From Thermodiscus sp. (lineage in GTDB: Archaea; Thermoproteota; Thermoprotei_A; Sulfolobales; Acidilobaceae): a stretch of 49,841 bases of DNA. Shown one piece after another: positions 10,111 to 19,741 of the stretch. Under the pieces are notes generated by a model that searched no databases, was not told the DNA's origin, and saw only the letters and a list, made by a program, of their open reading frames with translations. The stretch covers positions 1 to 49,841 of the forward strand of contig WAOR01000124.1 of assembly GCA_015521175.1 (NCBI GenBank), written 5' to 3'. The position numbers and the translations under genes are program-made. The number at the start of each line of letters is the position of its first letter. Positions within the stretch are counted from its first letter, which is position 1.

Positions 10111-10139
10111 CCACTGGTGAAAGCAGTGTTAGAAGTGGA

Positions 10140-10218
10140 GCGGCCGTCGTCTAGCCTGGACTAGGACGCCGGCCTCCCAAGCCGGCGATCCCGGGTTCAA
10201 ATCCCGGCGGCCGCACCA
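10140..10218 (+). tRNA. tRNA-Gly (anticodon CCC), CCA encoded
   Basis: Acceptor GCGGCCG/CGGCCGC, anticodon stem CCGGC/GCCGG with loop CTCCCAA, T arm CCGGG-TTCAAAT-CCCGG, discriminator A plus CCA. Confidence 0.97.
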
Positions 10219-10266
10219 TAAACCCATCTTAGCAAGATAGTGTCGAGAACCCTCTGCAATGAAAGT

Positions 10267-11439
10267 CTAGTAGGATTTCATAAGATGTATTTCATTGCTT
10301 AGGGTTACCGCCTCAGTAAATACTTTCTGGGGATCTATTCCCGCTGGCTCGTAGACTCGGGGTTTAGGCGGCTGCTCTAGGAATCCCTGGTCTCGGAGTA
10401 TTCTTTCTATTCTTATCTTTACTCTTTCGTCTGCTAGTTTTGAGTGGTAGATTGTTCCGAGGCTTACCGCTGTCATTTCCGCGATGTGCTCGTCCCCTCT
10501 CTCGGCGTGTATGTGGGGGTTTCGGGATTGTATTTGGAATATCGTGACCCCTTCGGGTAGTGCTGGGCAAGTATCGCTTGAGAGTTCTATGTAGCAGTTC
10601 TCGAATAGGTTTACGAGCTGGTATGGCTCGACTGCGAAGCCTCCTGCCCACTTCATTTTTAGGGCTAGGTCTATGCTGAGAGCATGTTCACCGCTGTTTG
10701 CCGTCTGCACTATGTCGGTCTCGACCTTTCTAAGTAGTGAGAGGGCGTAGTTCATTATGGCATTAGTAGTGCGTGAGACTCTGCCTCTCCTCCTTAGGTA
10801 TACGTCGCTCGCGGCGAGTTTGCCCTTGAAGGGCCACTTTATCCTCACCATAGAATATGGCGTTGTCGACAGAGAAAAGCCGGCATAGTATATCCATGCG
10901 TACTCGTGGGCGGCTCCAGGCACGTAGTTATCGCTATCTATAAACCCAACATATTCCATGCCTAGGGCGGCCGCGACGATTACTCCCAGGAGCATGCCCT
11001 CTCCCTTACCCTTCCTTATTGTCCCGGTCCCCTCGTCGATCATGCTCTCAAGGGGCGTGCCCTGCAGGACCTCTCCCCATACCGGGTCAAACTGGTGAAC
11101 TGTCACAATTGGCCTCCTCGTTGATGTGTGGATGGAGCGCGCTAGCTCTACCTCATACTTGTACTTGTCAGCCGGCCTCCTAGATGATGCTGACACGAGG
11201 ACTATTGGGCTCTCATGGGGTATTGCCGACAGCACTCCCTCCAGAGTTAAAAGGTCTTCGTTTTTCACTGGAACCACTATTGCGGTTTGGGAGGCGATGT
11301 TCTCGGCTGTAGCACAGTCCAGAGCGTATGCCCCCCTATGCCCCCTGTAACCATTCGCGTCTAGCTCGAGGACTTTAGCCACATCGAATATCCTGACGGC
11401 CCCGTAGCTCTCGAACCTGTGTGGACGTTCTATTAACAT
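10267..11439 (-). CDS. mpgS: mannosyl-3-phosphoglycerate synthase (GT55)
   Basis: VVPVKNEDLLTLEGVLSAIPH, KGKGEGMLLGVIVA, YVGFIDSDNYVPGAAHEY, SSDTCPALPEGVTIFQIQSRNPHIHAERGDEHI. Confidence 0.93.
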   Translation of the reverse strand: MLIERPHRFESYGAVRIFDVAKVLELDANGYRGHRGAYALDCATAENIASQTAIVVPVKNEDLLTLEGVLSAIPHESPIVLVSASSRRPADKYKYEVELARSIHTSTRRPIVTVHQFDPVWGEVLQGTPLESMIDEGTGTIRKGKGEGMLLGVIVAAALGMEYVGFIDSDNYVPGAAHEYAWIYYAGFSLSTTPYSMVRIKWPFKGKLAASDVYLRRRGRVSRTTNAIMNYALSLLRKVETDIVQTANSGEHALSIDLALKMKWAGGFAVEPYQLVNLFENCYIELSSDTCPALPEGVTIFQIQSRNPHIHAERGDEHIAEMTAVSLGTIYHSKLADERVKIRIERILRDQGFLEQPPKPRVYEPAGIDPQKVFTEAVTLSNEIHLMKSY

Positions 11440-11542
11440 CGCCTTTAGCGCCTCCCCCTTGCTATGGTATTAGCAGTAGTACTAAATTACCTAAGCCTCT
11501 GAGAACCATTATAAAATTATGATTATAATTATATATTTAAAA

Positions 11543-14272
11543 TTATATGTCGCATGTAGGGCATCCGCCCGCGTAATCCTCACTGGCTACCACTACCTCT
11601 ATGATCTTGCTAACCTTCCCCTTACCCAGCCTCAGCTTCTTCCTCCCCGCGGTATGACGAGTCTCCCTCCTATTCACGGCAGGAGTACTTGCTGTTACCT
11701 GGCTGGCCTCGCCAGGCTGGTCTTCCGGCTCTATTATTAGTGTTGGCTCGTCATCGGATTTTGCCTCAAGCTCTATTACCTTCCTACCCTTGCTAGTTTT
11801 AGCCTTCGAGGCTTCCCTCTCCGGGGTCTCTTTCTTTTCTTCTCTCTCCTTCTCCTTCTTCACGCCGAAGTAGATTACTTGCTCGCTCTTACTCCTGTCA
11901 CGATATACTGTTGTACCCTTGATCCCTAGCTTCCACGCCAGCAGGTAGATCCTCCTAACAGTGTCAACCGTCTCATCGTGGCGTAGGTTTATTGTTTTAC
12001 TGGTACCAGCGTCTATCCACGCCTGCCATACCGCCTGGTGGAGGAGGTGCCACTCCGGCTTTATGTCGTGGGCTGTCTTGAAGATTCTCCTTAGGGATCG
12101 GGGCATCCATTTCAAGTGTTGTATACTACCGGTTTGGGCTATTTCCTCGATTACTTCTGGCTCGTCCATCTCCCTCACTGCTAGTTCTTGTAGGAAGAGA
12201 GGGTCTACTTCGAAGAACTCTCCCACTGACACCCTTCTCAGGAATGCTAGGGCGAAGAGAGGTTCTATGCTAGAGCTCGCTCCGGCGATGATGCTTATTG
12301 TCCCTGTAGGGGCTATGCTTAGGAGCGCCGCATTCCTCATTCCATACTTCCTAGCCCTCTCTCGCACTTCTTCCCAGTCTATTCTGGGTCTCTCACTGAG
12401 TATCCTAGCTGTCGACTCACTTACCGCTTTCAGGTACGAGTCGTCGCCGGTTTCCTCAGCTACTATCTCTAGATACTCCTCAACGCTCCTGAGGGGTAGG
12501 GTCTTGTCGAGCCACCTATACTTCTCTGGGTCCCAGGCGGGGAAGGGCCCCTTCTCCTTGGCGATCTCGGTGCTCTCCATGTAGGCGTTCCACGCTATCC
12601 ACTCAGCCAGGTGCCATGCAAGGACTACTGCGTCGACGGAGTCGTAGGGTATTCCCAGCTTAATGAGCATTCGGGCCCATCCCATTACTCCTAGGCCGAC
12701 TTTGCGGGCTCTCATCGTTGCCTTCTTTATCTGGGGTAGAGGCGGGTTGTTCGCGTCTATGACGTTGTCTAGGAATCTTACAGCTATTCTCACGTCCCTA
12801 GCTAGACCTTCCCAATCGATCGTCTTGTAACCGTTTTTCTCGACCACGTATTTCTCAAGGTTTATGCTTCCTAGGTTACAGGATTCCCATGGGAGCAGAG
12901 GCTCCTCTCCGCAGGGGTTAGTTGCATTAATTTTACCGATGTACCATGTCGGGTGCCTCCTGTTTATCACGTCAATGTTTAGGTAGCCGGGGTCACCGCT
13001 ATCCCAAGCACCCTTCACTATCTCCTCGAAGAGTTCGGCTGCGTTGATCCATCTGACTATGGCTCCCTCTTCCTCAGCTATTACAAGGGCTTCATCAAAG
13101 GTTACTATAATGGTCTCGTCTAAGCCTATGCTTCCTCCAGCCCTCTCTAACTCGTCTATTATGACTTCTTGAACCCATTCCTCATCCATGTAATGCCTCG
13201 CTCTTACTATCGCATAGTAGCGGGAGTCGAATCCTTCGCCCTTTCTCAAGTCAGTTAATCGAGGATTGATAAGGGGCCACTTTTCATTGTTCACGACCGC
13301 TTTCATGAATGCGTCGTAGAATCCCACGCTTATATTGAAGTTCTGGAGGTTCACGTCCTTGAGGACTCCCGTCTTAGCTTTTATGAACTTCTCAATATCG
13401 GGGTGCCAGACATGCATGACTCCCATATTAGCTCCTCTACGCTTACCCCCCTGTTTTACAATATCGGTAGCAGTGTCGAATAGCTTCATGAAGCTTAGAG
13501 GACCACTTGCCAGGCCCCCACTACTTGTTACAACATCGTTCTCCGGCCTCAGCTCTGAGAAGTCGTAGCCTGTTCCTCCTCCATGCTGGTGTATTAGGGC
13601 CTGGGCTCTAACGGCATCCATTATGCCTTCTCCGTCTTCCGTAGTCATGGAGTCCCTGACGGGGACTACGAAACAGGCGGAGAGTATTCCGAGCCTGGTC
13701 CCCGAGTTCATTAGCGTTGGACTGTTGGGGATGAAGCGGAGGCTACTCATTATATCATAGAATACCTCTTCTAACTGTTTTACTTCCTCCTCGCTCTTAC
13801 CATAGGCTAGATCGACCCGTGATATGTGCCTTGCAACTCTCTTGAACATCATTTGCGGTGTTTCTCTAAACCTCCAAGTGCTAGTATCTTTGAGCAGGTA
13901 CCTAGCTTCTAAGACTTTGATAGCGTTGAACGTTAGCAGGAGATCCCGCTTGTCGAAGTCTCTCCAGCCGCCTTTACCGTAAACATCATTGTATATTCTA
14001 GCGAGTTCGAACCTCTTGGCAGCCTCGAACCATCTAGGATCTCTTATACCTCTGACCACCATTAACCTGGCTATCCTATCCGTAATAGTCGCGGTGTATA
14101 TCGTTTCTTCTTTTCCAAGCTCTTCTAATAACTCTGCTAATAGATTGTCAACGTCCTCCTGCGAAAGGCCTACGGCTATTACAGCTTTCTCAATACTCTT
14201 CCTAAGCTTGGAGACGTCGAATCTCTCCACCCTCCCGTCTCTCTTGATTACCGTTGCTTGCATCTTTGACAC
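11543..14272 (-). CDS. nrdJ: adenosylcobalamin-dependent (class II) ribonucleoside reductase
   Basis: ATP-cone N-terminus; [76 protein letters not shown]-terminal GGCPTCDI; no intein. Confidence 0.95.
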   Translation of the reverse strand: MSKMQATVIKRDGRVERFDVSKLRKSIEKAVIAVGLSQEDVDNLLAELLEELGKEETIYTATITDRIARLMVVRGIRDPRWFEAAKRFELARIYNDVYGKGGWRDFDKRDLLLTFNAIKVLEARYLLKDTSTWRFRETPQMMFKRVARHISRVDLAYGKSEEEVKQLEEVFYDIMSSLRFIPNSPTLMNSGTRLGILSACFVVPVRDSMTTEDGEGIMDAVRAQALIHQHGGGTGYDFSELRPENDVVTSSGGLASGPLSFMKLFDTATDIVKQGGKRRGANMGVMHVWHPDIEKFIKAKTGVLKDVNLQNFNISVGFYDAFMKAVVNNEKWPLINPRLTDLRKGEGFDSRYYAIVRARHYMDEEWVQEVIIDELERAGGSIGLDETIIVTFDEALVIAEEEGAIVRWINAAELFEEIVKGAWDSGDPGYLNIDVINRRHPTWYIGKINATNPCGEEPLLPWESCNLGSINLEKYVVEKNGYKTIDWEGLARDVRIAVRFLDNVIDANNPPLPQIKKATMRARKVGLGVMGWARMLIKLGIPYDSVDAVVLAWHLAEWIAWNAYMESTEIAKEKGPFPAWDPEKYRWLDKTLPLRSVEEYLEIVAEETGDDSYLKAVSESTARILSERPRIDWEEVRERARKYGMRNAALLSIAPTGTISIIAGASSSIEPLFALAFLRRVSVGEFFEVDPLFLQELAVREMDEPEVIEEIAQTGSIQHLKWMPRSLRRIFKTAHDIKPEWHLLHQAVWQAWIDAGTSKTINLRHDETVDTVRRIYLLAWKLGIKGTTVYRDRSKSEQVIYFGVKKEKEREEKKETPEREASKAKTSKGRKVIELEAKSDDEPTLIIEPEDQPGEASQVTASTPAVNRRETRHTAGRKKLRLGKGKVSKIIEVVVASEDYAGGCPTCDI

Positions 14273-14481
14273 CCTTCCAGCGTGAATGCCTGGCCCGGGT
14301 TAACTCCCGCAAATTTGTAAGGTAGGTCCCCTGGTGGCTGTTAGGGATTCTTGTATTGATTGGGCCTCGTTGCTTTCAGATACCCTATGGAGCAGGGTAT
14401 TACCTGTTAAGTGTAGCTTGCCCATCCTTTATCCCAAGAATTTTACCTCCTATCAGGGTTGACTGGTAATCCGGACAAGAA

Positions 14482-15213
14482 TTGGCGAGGACTCGAAGGA
14501 AGAGGAAGTCTAAGAAATTCGACTACGAAACCGCTGTCCCCGAAGTAGTTAAAGGAGTAGTTGAGAGGCTAGGCCTCGATTACCTAGGCTTAAGCTACGA
14601 TGAACTCCGGGAGATCATAGAACCCATTGTTGTCGAGATTGTTGAGAATAGGAAGACAAAGCCTTCCATTGAAAGCCTAATTAAAAGAATAGTTAATAAT
14701 AAACAGTTATTATTTAAAGCTATAGCCGCTAAGCTCGCGGGGAAAGAAGAACTAACCCTTGAACAACTCGAGTTTATAATCACTAACGCTCCAGAGCTTG
14801 CTGGTAGAGCTGCACCCCTCCTCTACGATAAAGCCAAGCGCTTGCAAGCCGACTACCTAATAGACTCCTTGAGGTACCTCTGGCAGAGATATGGGAATCC
14901 CACGAGGATTCAGTGCCCTTACTGCGGATTCTACTCTGTGACGCCTGACATGAAGTGCGTCGTGTGCGGAAGAGAAGTTGACGAGCGCGACTTGAAACAG
15001 GCCATCGACTTTGAAAGATTGCTTAGAGAATTTGCAAAACGTAGCGATAGGGCGCTAGTAGAGGAGGTTGTCAAGGCTGGTTATGTTATCTATGATGGAG
15101 AAATATACCCTCCTAGTGCAGCTCCGCTTCATAAGACTGGCGTGCAACTGTTTCTTAGTAGGAGAGAGAAGGAGCTACTTCGCAGTATCCTCGAGGAGGC
15201 GCGGGACTCCTAG
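14482..15213 (+). CDS. conserved hypothetical protein with a central zinc ribbon
   Basis: TTG start; IQCPYCGFYSVTPDMKCVVCGREVDERDLKQ; basic N-terminus ARTRRKRKSKKF. Confidence 0.7.
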   Translation: MARTRRKRKSKKFDYETAVPEVVKGVVERLGLDYLGLSYDELREIIEPIVVEIVENRKTKPSIESLIKRIVNNKQLLFKAIAAKLAGKEELTLEQLEFIITNAPELAGRAAPLLYDKAKRLQADYLIDSLRYLWQRYGNPTRIQCPYCGFYSVTPDMKCVVCGREVDERDLKQAIDFERLLREFAKRSDRALVEEVVKAGYVIYDGEIYPPSAAPLHKTGVQLFLSRREKELLRSILEEARDS

Positions 15214-16047
15214 GCTCCTACAGTAGTTGCATGCTCCTTTACTGCGGGTGAATCCCCCGCAGTATGGACACTTATTCCACTTCTCGGAGAGGTTTAGAGC
15301 AAGCCTTTCTAGGGTCTTAGTGCTACTGAATTCTAGTTCCGGCCTCGAACCCATGAGTGATAGGAATGGTATCTTAGAGGGTAAGGCTGGGCTACAGAGA
15401 GAGTCTACCCACGCCTCGTCAATAAAAGCGTATGCTACTAGGGCCTCGGCTTCGATTCGGTGGAGATAGTGTATTGTGGGTGGTTTTGTCCACGGGAGTG
15501 TTGGGAGGGCCTCGCTTAAGCCCTCCGGGTTTCCTTCTAGGAGGGCTTCTAGTGCGAGTAGGTTGCTAGTAGTCCTGTCTAGGGGGTAGAGGAGCGCCTC
15601 GGCCCCCGACTTCCTAGCCAGCGTTAATCCCCACGCCCTTTCTAGGCGGACGCATGCAATCATGCTGAGCCCGTTACCATCAATAACCGGGAATTTTCCC
15701 ACGATTTTCTCGATAATAGTTCTTTGAGCAGCTATCTCCAGGGTATCGCTAACCCTGTCTAATCCCTCTAATTGAGATGGAATAATAACAATTATTTTTA
15801 CATTAAATTTTGACTCTACCTTTGAGAGCAAGCGGAGACCGGCTAGCGAGAAAGCCGGGTTACTAGGCCTTATTAGAAGAGCTATCCTAGAGTTGGGTCT
15901 CAGCAGGCCGGACTCGCCTATAACTCTCTTGACGGGTCTGGCCAGGATCCTCTCTAGGCACCTTGGACATAGGCGGTGCCCGCTATAGGTTCTAAGGTAG
16001 ACGGCTTTGTTTCTCTTACACACGTCGCATGTAACCACTCGTGACAC
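15175..16047 (-). CDS. TtuA/NcsA-like protein with N- and C-terminal zinc fingers and a degenerate PP-loop
   Basis: N-term CDVCKRNKAVYLRTYSGHRLCPRCL, C-term CPYCGGFTRSKGACNYC; expected SGGKDS position reads IRPSNPAFS. Confidence 0.65.
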   Translation of the reverse strand: MSRVVTCDVCKRNKAVYLRTYSGHRLCPRCLERILARPVKRVIGESGLLRPNSRIALLIRPSNPAFSLAGLRLLSKVESKFNVKIIVIIPSQLEGLDRVSDTLEIAAQRTIIEKIVGKFPVIDGNGLSMIACVRLERAWGLTLARKSGAEALLYPLDRTTSNLLALEALLEGNPEGLSEALPTLPWTKPPTIHYLHRIEAEALVAYAFIDEAWVDSLCSPALPSKIPFLSLMGSRPELEFSSTKTLERLALNLSEKWNKCPYCGGFTRSKGACNYCRSLGVPRLLEDTAK

Positions 16048-16130
16048 CTTAGGTCGGGGATACCATACCAGGAATCCCTTTCAGGGCGATTACCCGGCTT
16101 ATATTCGTGGAATCCTCTCCAATCGTAATG

Positions 16131-16140
16131 TTTATATAGA
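16131..16140 (+). promoter_or_regulatory. TATA box of the thermosome gene
   Basis: tttatataga 52-61 nt upstream of the ATG, in the divergent intergenic region. Confidence 0.6.
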
Positions 16141-16191
16141 AGTGATGTAACCATGCACAACCGGAGTCCAAGTAGGGAAAGGTGACAGGAA

Positions 16192-17859
16192 ATGGCGGCA
16201 GGAGTACCCGTGCTGATACTGAAGGAGGGAACCCAGAGGACCTACGGGAGAGAGGCCCTAAGGGCTAACATCCTAGCGGCAAAAGTCCTAGCCGAGATCC
16301 TCAAGACCAGCCTAGGCCCCAGAGGCCTAGACAAGATGCTCGTAGACGCGTTCGGCGACATAGTAGTGACGAATGATGGAGCAACCATAGTTAAGGAGAT
16401 GGAGGTACAGCACCCCGCAGCCAAGCTACTAGTAGAGGTTGCTAAGGCCCAGGACGCCGAGGTAGGCGACGGGACCACGACCGTGGTAGTCCTAGCCGGA
16501 ACCCTGCTAGAGAAGGCTGAGAAGCTGCTGGACGAGAACATACACCCAACAATCATAATAGAGGGCTATACAAAGGCCCTCGAGAAAGCCCTAGAATACA
16601 TCGACCAGGCAGCAGTCTCGGTAAACGTTGACAGTGACGAGGAGCTGAGGAAGATAATCGACACCGCCCTAGCCAGCAAGCTCGTGGGTCACGGCCCCGA
16701 GAAGGAGAAGATAATCGACCTAGTACTCCAGACTATCAGGATTATTGCTGAGAAGAGAGATGACGGAGGCTATGATGTTGACTTAGACAACGTGAAGATT
16801 GAGAAGAAGAAGGGAGGCAGCCTGCTAGACAGCCAGCTGATACGCGGCGTGGTTATTGACAAGGAGGTAGTGCACCCCGACATGCCCAAGCTAGTGAAGA
16901 ACGCTAAGATTGCAGTGCTAGACGCGCCACTAGAGGTCCAGAAACCAGACCTATCCACTAAGATAAGGGTCACCGACATAGACCAGCTAGAGAAGTTCCT
17001 AGAGGAGGAGACCCAGCTGATCAAGGAGATGGTCGAGAGGATTGCTGCTACTGGTGCTAATGTTGTGATTACTCAGAAGGGTATTGATGAGGTTGCTCAG
17101 CACTTCCTTGCTAAGAAGGGTATTATGGCTGTGAGGAGGGTGAAGAGAAGCGACATCGAGAAAATCGCCAAGGCCACCGGCGCGAAGATCGTAACTAGCC
17201 TGAGAGACCTCAAGCCCGAGGATCTGGGCTACGCCGAACTAGTCGAGGAGAGAAGAGTAGGAGAAGACAAAATGATATTCATAGAAGGAGCAAGAAACCC
17301 CAAGAGCGTAACAATACTCCTAAGAGGAGCCAATGACATGATACTAGACGAGGCAGAAAGGAACGTGATGGACGCCCTCCACGCCCTGAGAAACATACTA
17401 AAGGAGCCCAAGATCGTCGGCGGTGGAGGCGCAATCGAGGTAGAGCTAGCCCTCAAACTAAAGGACTATGCTAAGACCCTGAGCGGTAAAGAGCAGATGG
17501 CCGTCGAAGCCTACGCAGACGCACTAGAAGTAATCCCCACCGTACTAGCCGAGAGCGCCGGTATGGACGCCCTAGATACACTACTACAGCTGAGAAGCCT
17601 ACACGCCAAGGGCTACAAGTTCGCCGGCATCAACGTAGTGGAGGGCAAGATCGAAGAAGACATAACAAAGCTAAACGTCTACGAGCCAGTGCTAGTCAAG
17701 AAACAGGCCATCAAGAGCGCTAGTGAGGCTGCTATAAGCCTGCTCAAGATTGACGACGTAATCTCAGCCGCTCCACCGAAGAAAGAGGAGAAGGAGAAGG
17801 AGGAAGGCGAGGAGGAAGAGGAAGGCGGTAGCAAGTTCGGAGGCAACTTCAACTTCTAA
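16192..17859 (+). CDS. thsA/thsB-like: thermosome (group II chaperonin) subunit
   Basis: [53 protein letters not shown]; acidic/Gly tail ending GGNFNF. Confidence 0.98.
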   Translation: MAAGVPVLILKEGTQRTYGREALRANILAAKVLAEILKTSLGPRGLDKMLVDAFGDIVVTNDGATIVKEMEVQHPAAKLLVEVAKAQDAEVGDGTTTVVVLAGTLLEKAEKLLDENIHPTIIIEGYTKALEKALEYIDQAAVSVNVDSDEELRKIIDTALASKLVGHGPEKEKIIDLVLQTIRIIAEKRDDGGYDVDLDNVKIEKKKGGSLLDSQLIRGVVIDKEVVHPDMPKLVKNAKIAVLDAPLEVQKPDLSTKIRVTDIDQLEKFLEEETQLIKEMVERIAATGANVVITQKGIDEVAQHFLAKKGIMAVRRVKRSDIEKIAKATGAKIVTSLRDLKPEDLGYAELVEERRVGEDKMIFIEGARNPKSVTILLRGANDMILDEAERNVMDALHALRNILKEPKIVGGGGAIEVELALKLKDYAKTLSGKEQMAVEAYADALEVIPTVLAESAGMDALDTLLQLRSLHAKGYKFAGINVVEGKIEEDITKLNVYEPVLVKKQAIKSASEAAISLLKIDDVISAAPPKKEEKEKEEGEEEEEGGSKFGGNFNF

Positions 17860-17886
17860 TCTCCCAATAATTCTTTTAAATACTAA

Positions 17887-18321
17887 TCATTCTGTCGAGA
17901 GTAGTACTACCGAGATCATCGCTAACACTACTCCTAACGCTTGCCTACTCGTAAGGTTCTCCTCTAGAAGAGCCACGGCGAGAAGCACTGTTAGAGCCGG
18001 GGAGAGCTGAGTAAGCGGTATAACCACGCTAGCCTTTCCACCCCATTGGAGAGCCAGTATAACCATTATGTAGCCCAGGGTTCCCGTCAGGCCAGCCATT
18101 AGCGCGTAGACTCCCTGCTTACCGCCTATGAAAACCCCGTTGAAGCGTGACGCGGCCGCTAAGATAACTACTAAGGCCACAATCACGCTGTTAGTTGTAA
18201 CGTAAACTGCGCGCCAGTCCTGGCCCCTAGACGCCTCCTTGATCAGGACCCCCCATACACCCCATAATACGAATGCCGTAATAGCCGGTAGAACCCACCT
18301 GGGAAGCAAGCCGGAAAACAC
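17887..18321 (-). CDS. single-EamA-domain (half-size) DMT-type membrane transporter
   Basis: 144 aa, about 4-5 TM helices; VLWGVWGVLIKEAS and LTQLSPALTVLLAVALLEENLTSRQALGVVLAMISVVLL. Confidence 0.75.
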   Translation of the reverse strand: MFSGLLPRWVLPAITAFVLWGVWGVLIKEASRGQDWRAVYVTTNSVIVALVVILAAASRFNGVFIGGKQGVYALMAGLTGTLGYIMVILALQWGGKASVVIPLTQLSPALTVLLAVALLEENLTSRQALGVVLAMISVVLLSTE

Positions 18322-18357
18322 CCCTGGGGATACTCAAATCCTAGTGCAATAGTTTTA

Positions 18358-18702
18358 ATGGTGCCTCCCTCGGGATTCCATTGGAGGGACCCGCGAATGG
18401 CGGAGCACTACAATGCGTACCCTGTCATAGACGATAGGGTGAGGATAGGCCCACCCTTCCTTACCCGTTATGAGAGAGCTAGGATAATCGGCGTCAGGGC
18501 CCAGCAGATAGCAATGGGGGTCCCCCCTCTCGTCTCCTACGAGCAGGTCGGCTCCAAGAAGCCCCTAGATATTGCAAGGTACGAGGTGGATAATGGAATC
18601 CTCCCAGTATCCGTGTACAGGTATCACACGTCCGGAGAGGGCCAGGCGATACCCCTAAAGGTGCTCATTGAACTCGGGATGAAGCTTGGAATCAAGTACT
18701 AG
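18358..18702 (+). CDS. rpoK: RNA polymerase subunit Rpo6/RpoK
   Basis: GPPFLTRYERARIIGVRAQQIAMGVPPLV...DIARYEVDNGILPVSVYR; alternative start at ATG 18397. Confidence 0.92.
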   Translation: MVPPSGFHWRDPRMAEHYNAYPVIDDRVRIGPPFLTRYERARIIGVRAQQIAMGVPPLVSYEQVGSKKPLDIARYEVDNGILPVSVYRYHTSGEGQAIPLKVLIELGMKLGIKY

Positions 18703-19741
18703 CGCTCCTACACTCGAGAAGTGCGCCTCACTCCTGGGAAAATACGTCTCCATCGAGCCTGTAGGAGAGGACCCCCACCTCTACCTAGTAATAGATAGTA
18801 GGGATGGTAGGGGGCTGAAGGAGAGCCTGGAGGAGGCCTATTACTCCCTGGCAAAGGAGAACTGCTACCTCCGGGCGGTAAGGAGTGAGGCTGGGATAAT
18901 CGCACAACTAGTAGAGGGTCAGAAGGGGAGGAGCCCTATCCTAGCAGTCGCTCTTGCTCTAACAACGCTTGCAACCCTCTACGTCTCGGGATACGCGTTC
19001 CCCAGGAGGCCTGGGTTCGCCTGGAGCCCCATAGGATACCTCCTAGGCATCTTCATCCCCCTCCTCCTCCACGAGCTAGGCCACTTCACTGTTATGAAGA
19101 AGTACAGGGTTCCCTCAAGCCTCCCCTACTTCATCCCCGCTCCTCCCCTCCAAACAGGATTCATCGGTACTTTCGGCGCGGTCATAAACATGAGGTGGTT
19201 GCCCGCAAGGAACAGGCACCTGGCCTTAATGGCTATCGCGGGGCCTCTACTAGGCTTCATTGCCGCACTACCAGTCGCGTATTATGGCTTGAAGGCATCC
19301 GTCGTAATGCCGGCGACCGGCGTATCAGCAATCCCTGTGGCACCACTTGTATTCCTCTTATTTCCGCCCCCTGCGACGCCGGGCCCTGGTGAGGCCGTAG
19401 TCCTCAGCCCCATGGCGTTCGCCGCCTATGTAGTATTCTTTGTTACCTTCCTCAACCTCATACCCATAGGAATGCTAGACGGTGGACACATAGTCCGAGC
19501 CCTCCTAGGCGAGAAGGGACACGCTATAGTGTCAAACGCCTTCATAATACTCCTATTCGCCGCCGGAGCATACTATCCGGGCCTCCTACTATTCGCCCTC
19601 ATAGCCGCCGGCCTCTACTTCATGTCCAGGGGGAGGCACCCAGGCCCCGCCATCCTAGAAGAGGAGAGGGACCCCCTCACTATAGCGGTCGGAATAGTGT
19701 ACGGGGTCCTACTCATACTCACAATGCCCGTGCCAGTGTGA
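18686..19741 (+). CDS. M50 family (site-2 protease-like) membrane metalloprotease
   Basis: LLLHELGHFTVMKKYRVPSSLPYFIPAPP (HEXXH) and NLIPIGMLDGGHIVRALLGEKG motifs; multiple TM helices. Confidence 0.92.
   Translation: MESSTSAPTLEKCASLLGKYVSIEPVGEDPHLYLVIDSRDGRGLKESLEEAYYSLAKENCYLRAVRSEAGIIAQLVEGQKGRSPILAVALALTTLATLYVSGYAFPRRPGFAWSPIGYLLGIFIPLLLHELGHFTVMKKYRVPSSLPYFIPAPPLQTGFIGTFGAVINMRWLPARNRHLALMAIAGPLLGFIAALPVAYYGLKASVVMPATGVSAIPVAPLVFLLFPPPATPGPGEAVVLSPMAFAAYVVFFVTFLNLIPIGMLDGGHIVRALLGEKGHAIVSNAFIILLFAAGAYYPGLLLFALIAAGLYFMSRGRHPGPAILEEERDPLTIAVGIVYGVLLILTMPVPV

Noticed and set aside
10219-10266. Short ATCTT-AGC-AAGAT hairpin after tRNA-Gly
   Set aside because: Only 5 weak base pairs; not distinguishable from chance
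11961-12584. 207-aa plus-strand ORF antisense to nrdJ
   Set aside because: Fully inside the strong nrdJ CDS; low-complexity Ser/Leu-rich translation typical of antisense ORFs in GC-rich genomes
11543-14272. Intein or self-splicing insertion in the large RNR gene
   Set aside because: The length is accounted for by the RNR domains and a low-complexity linker before the C-terminal CxxC; no splicing motifs seen
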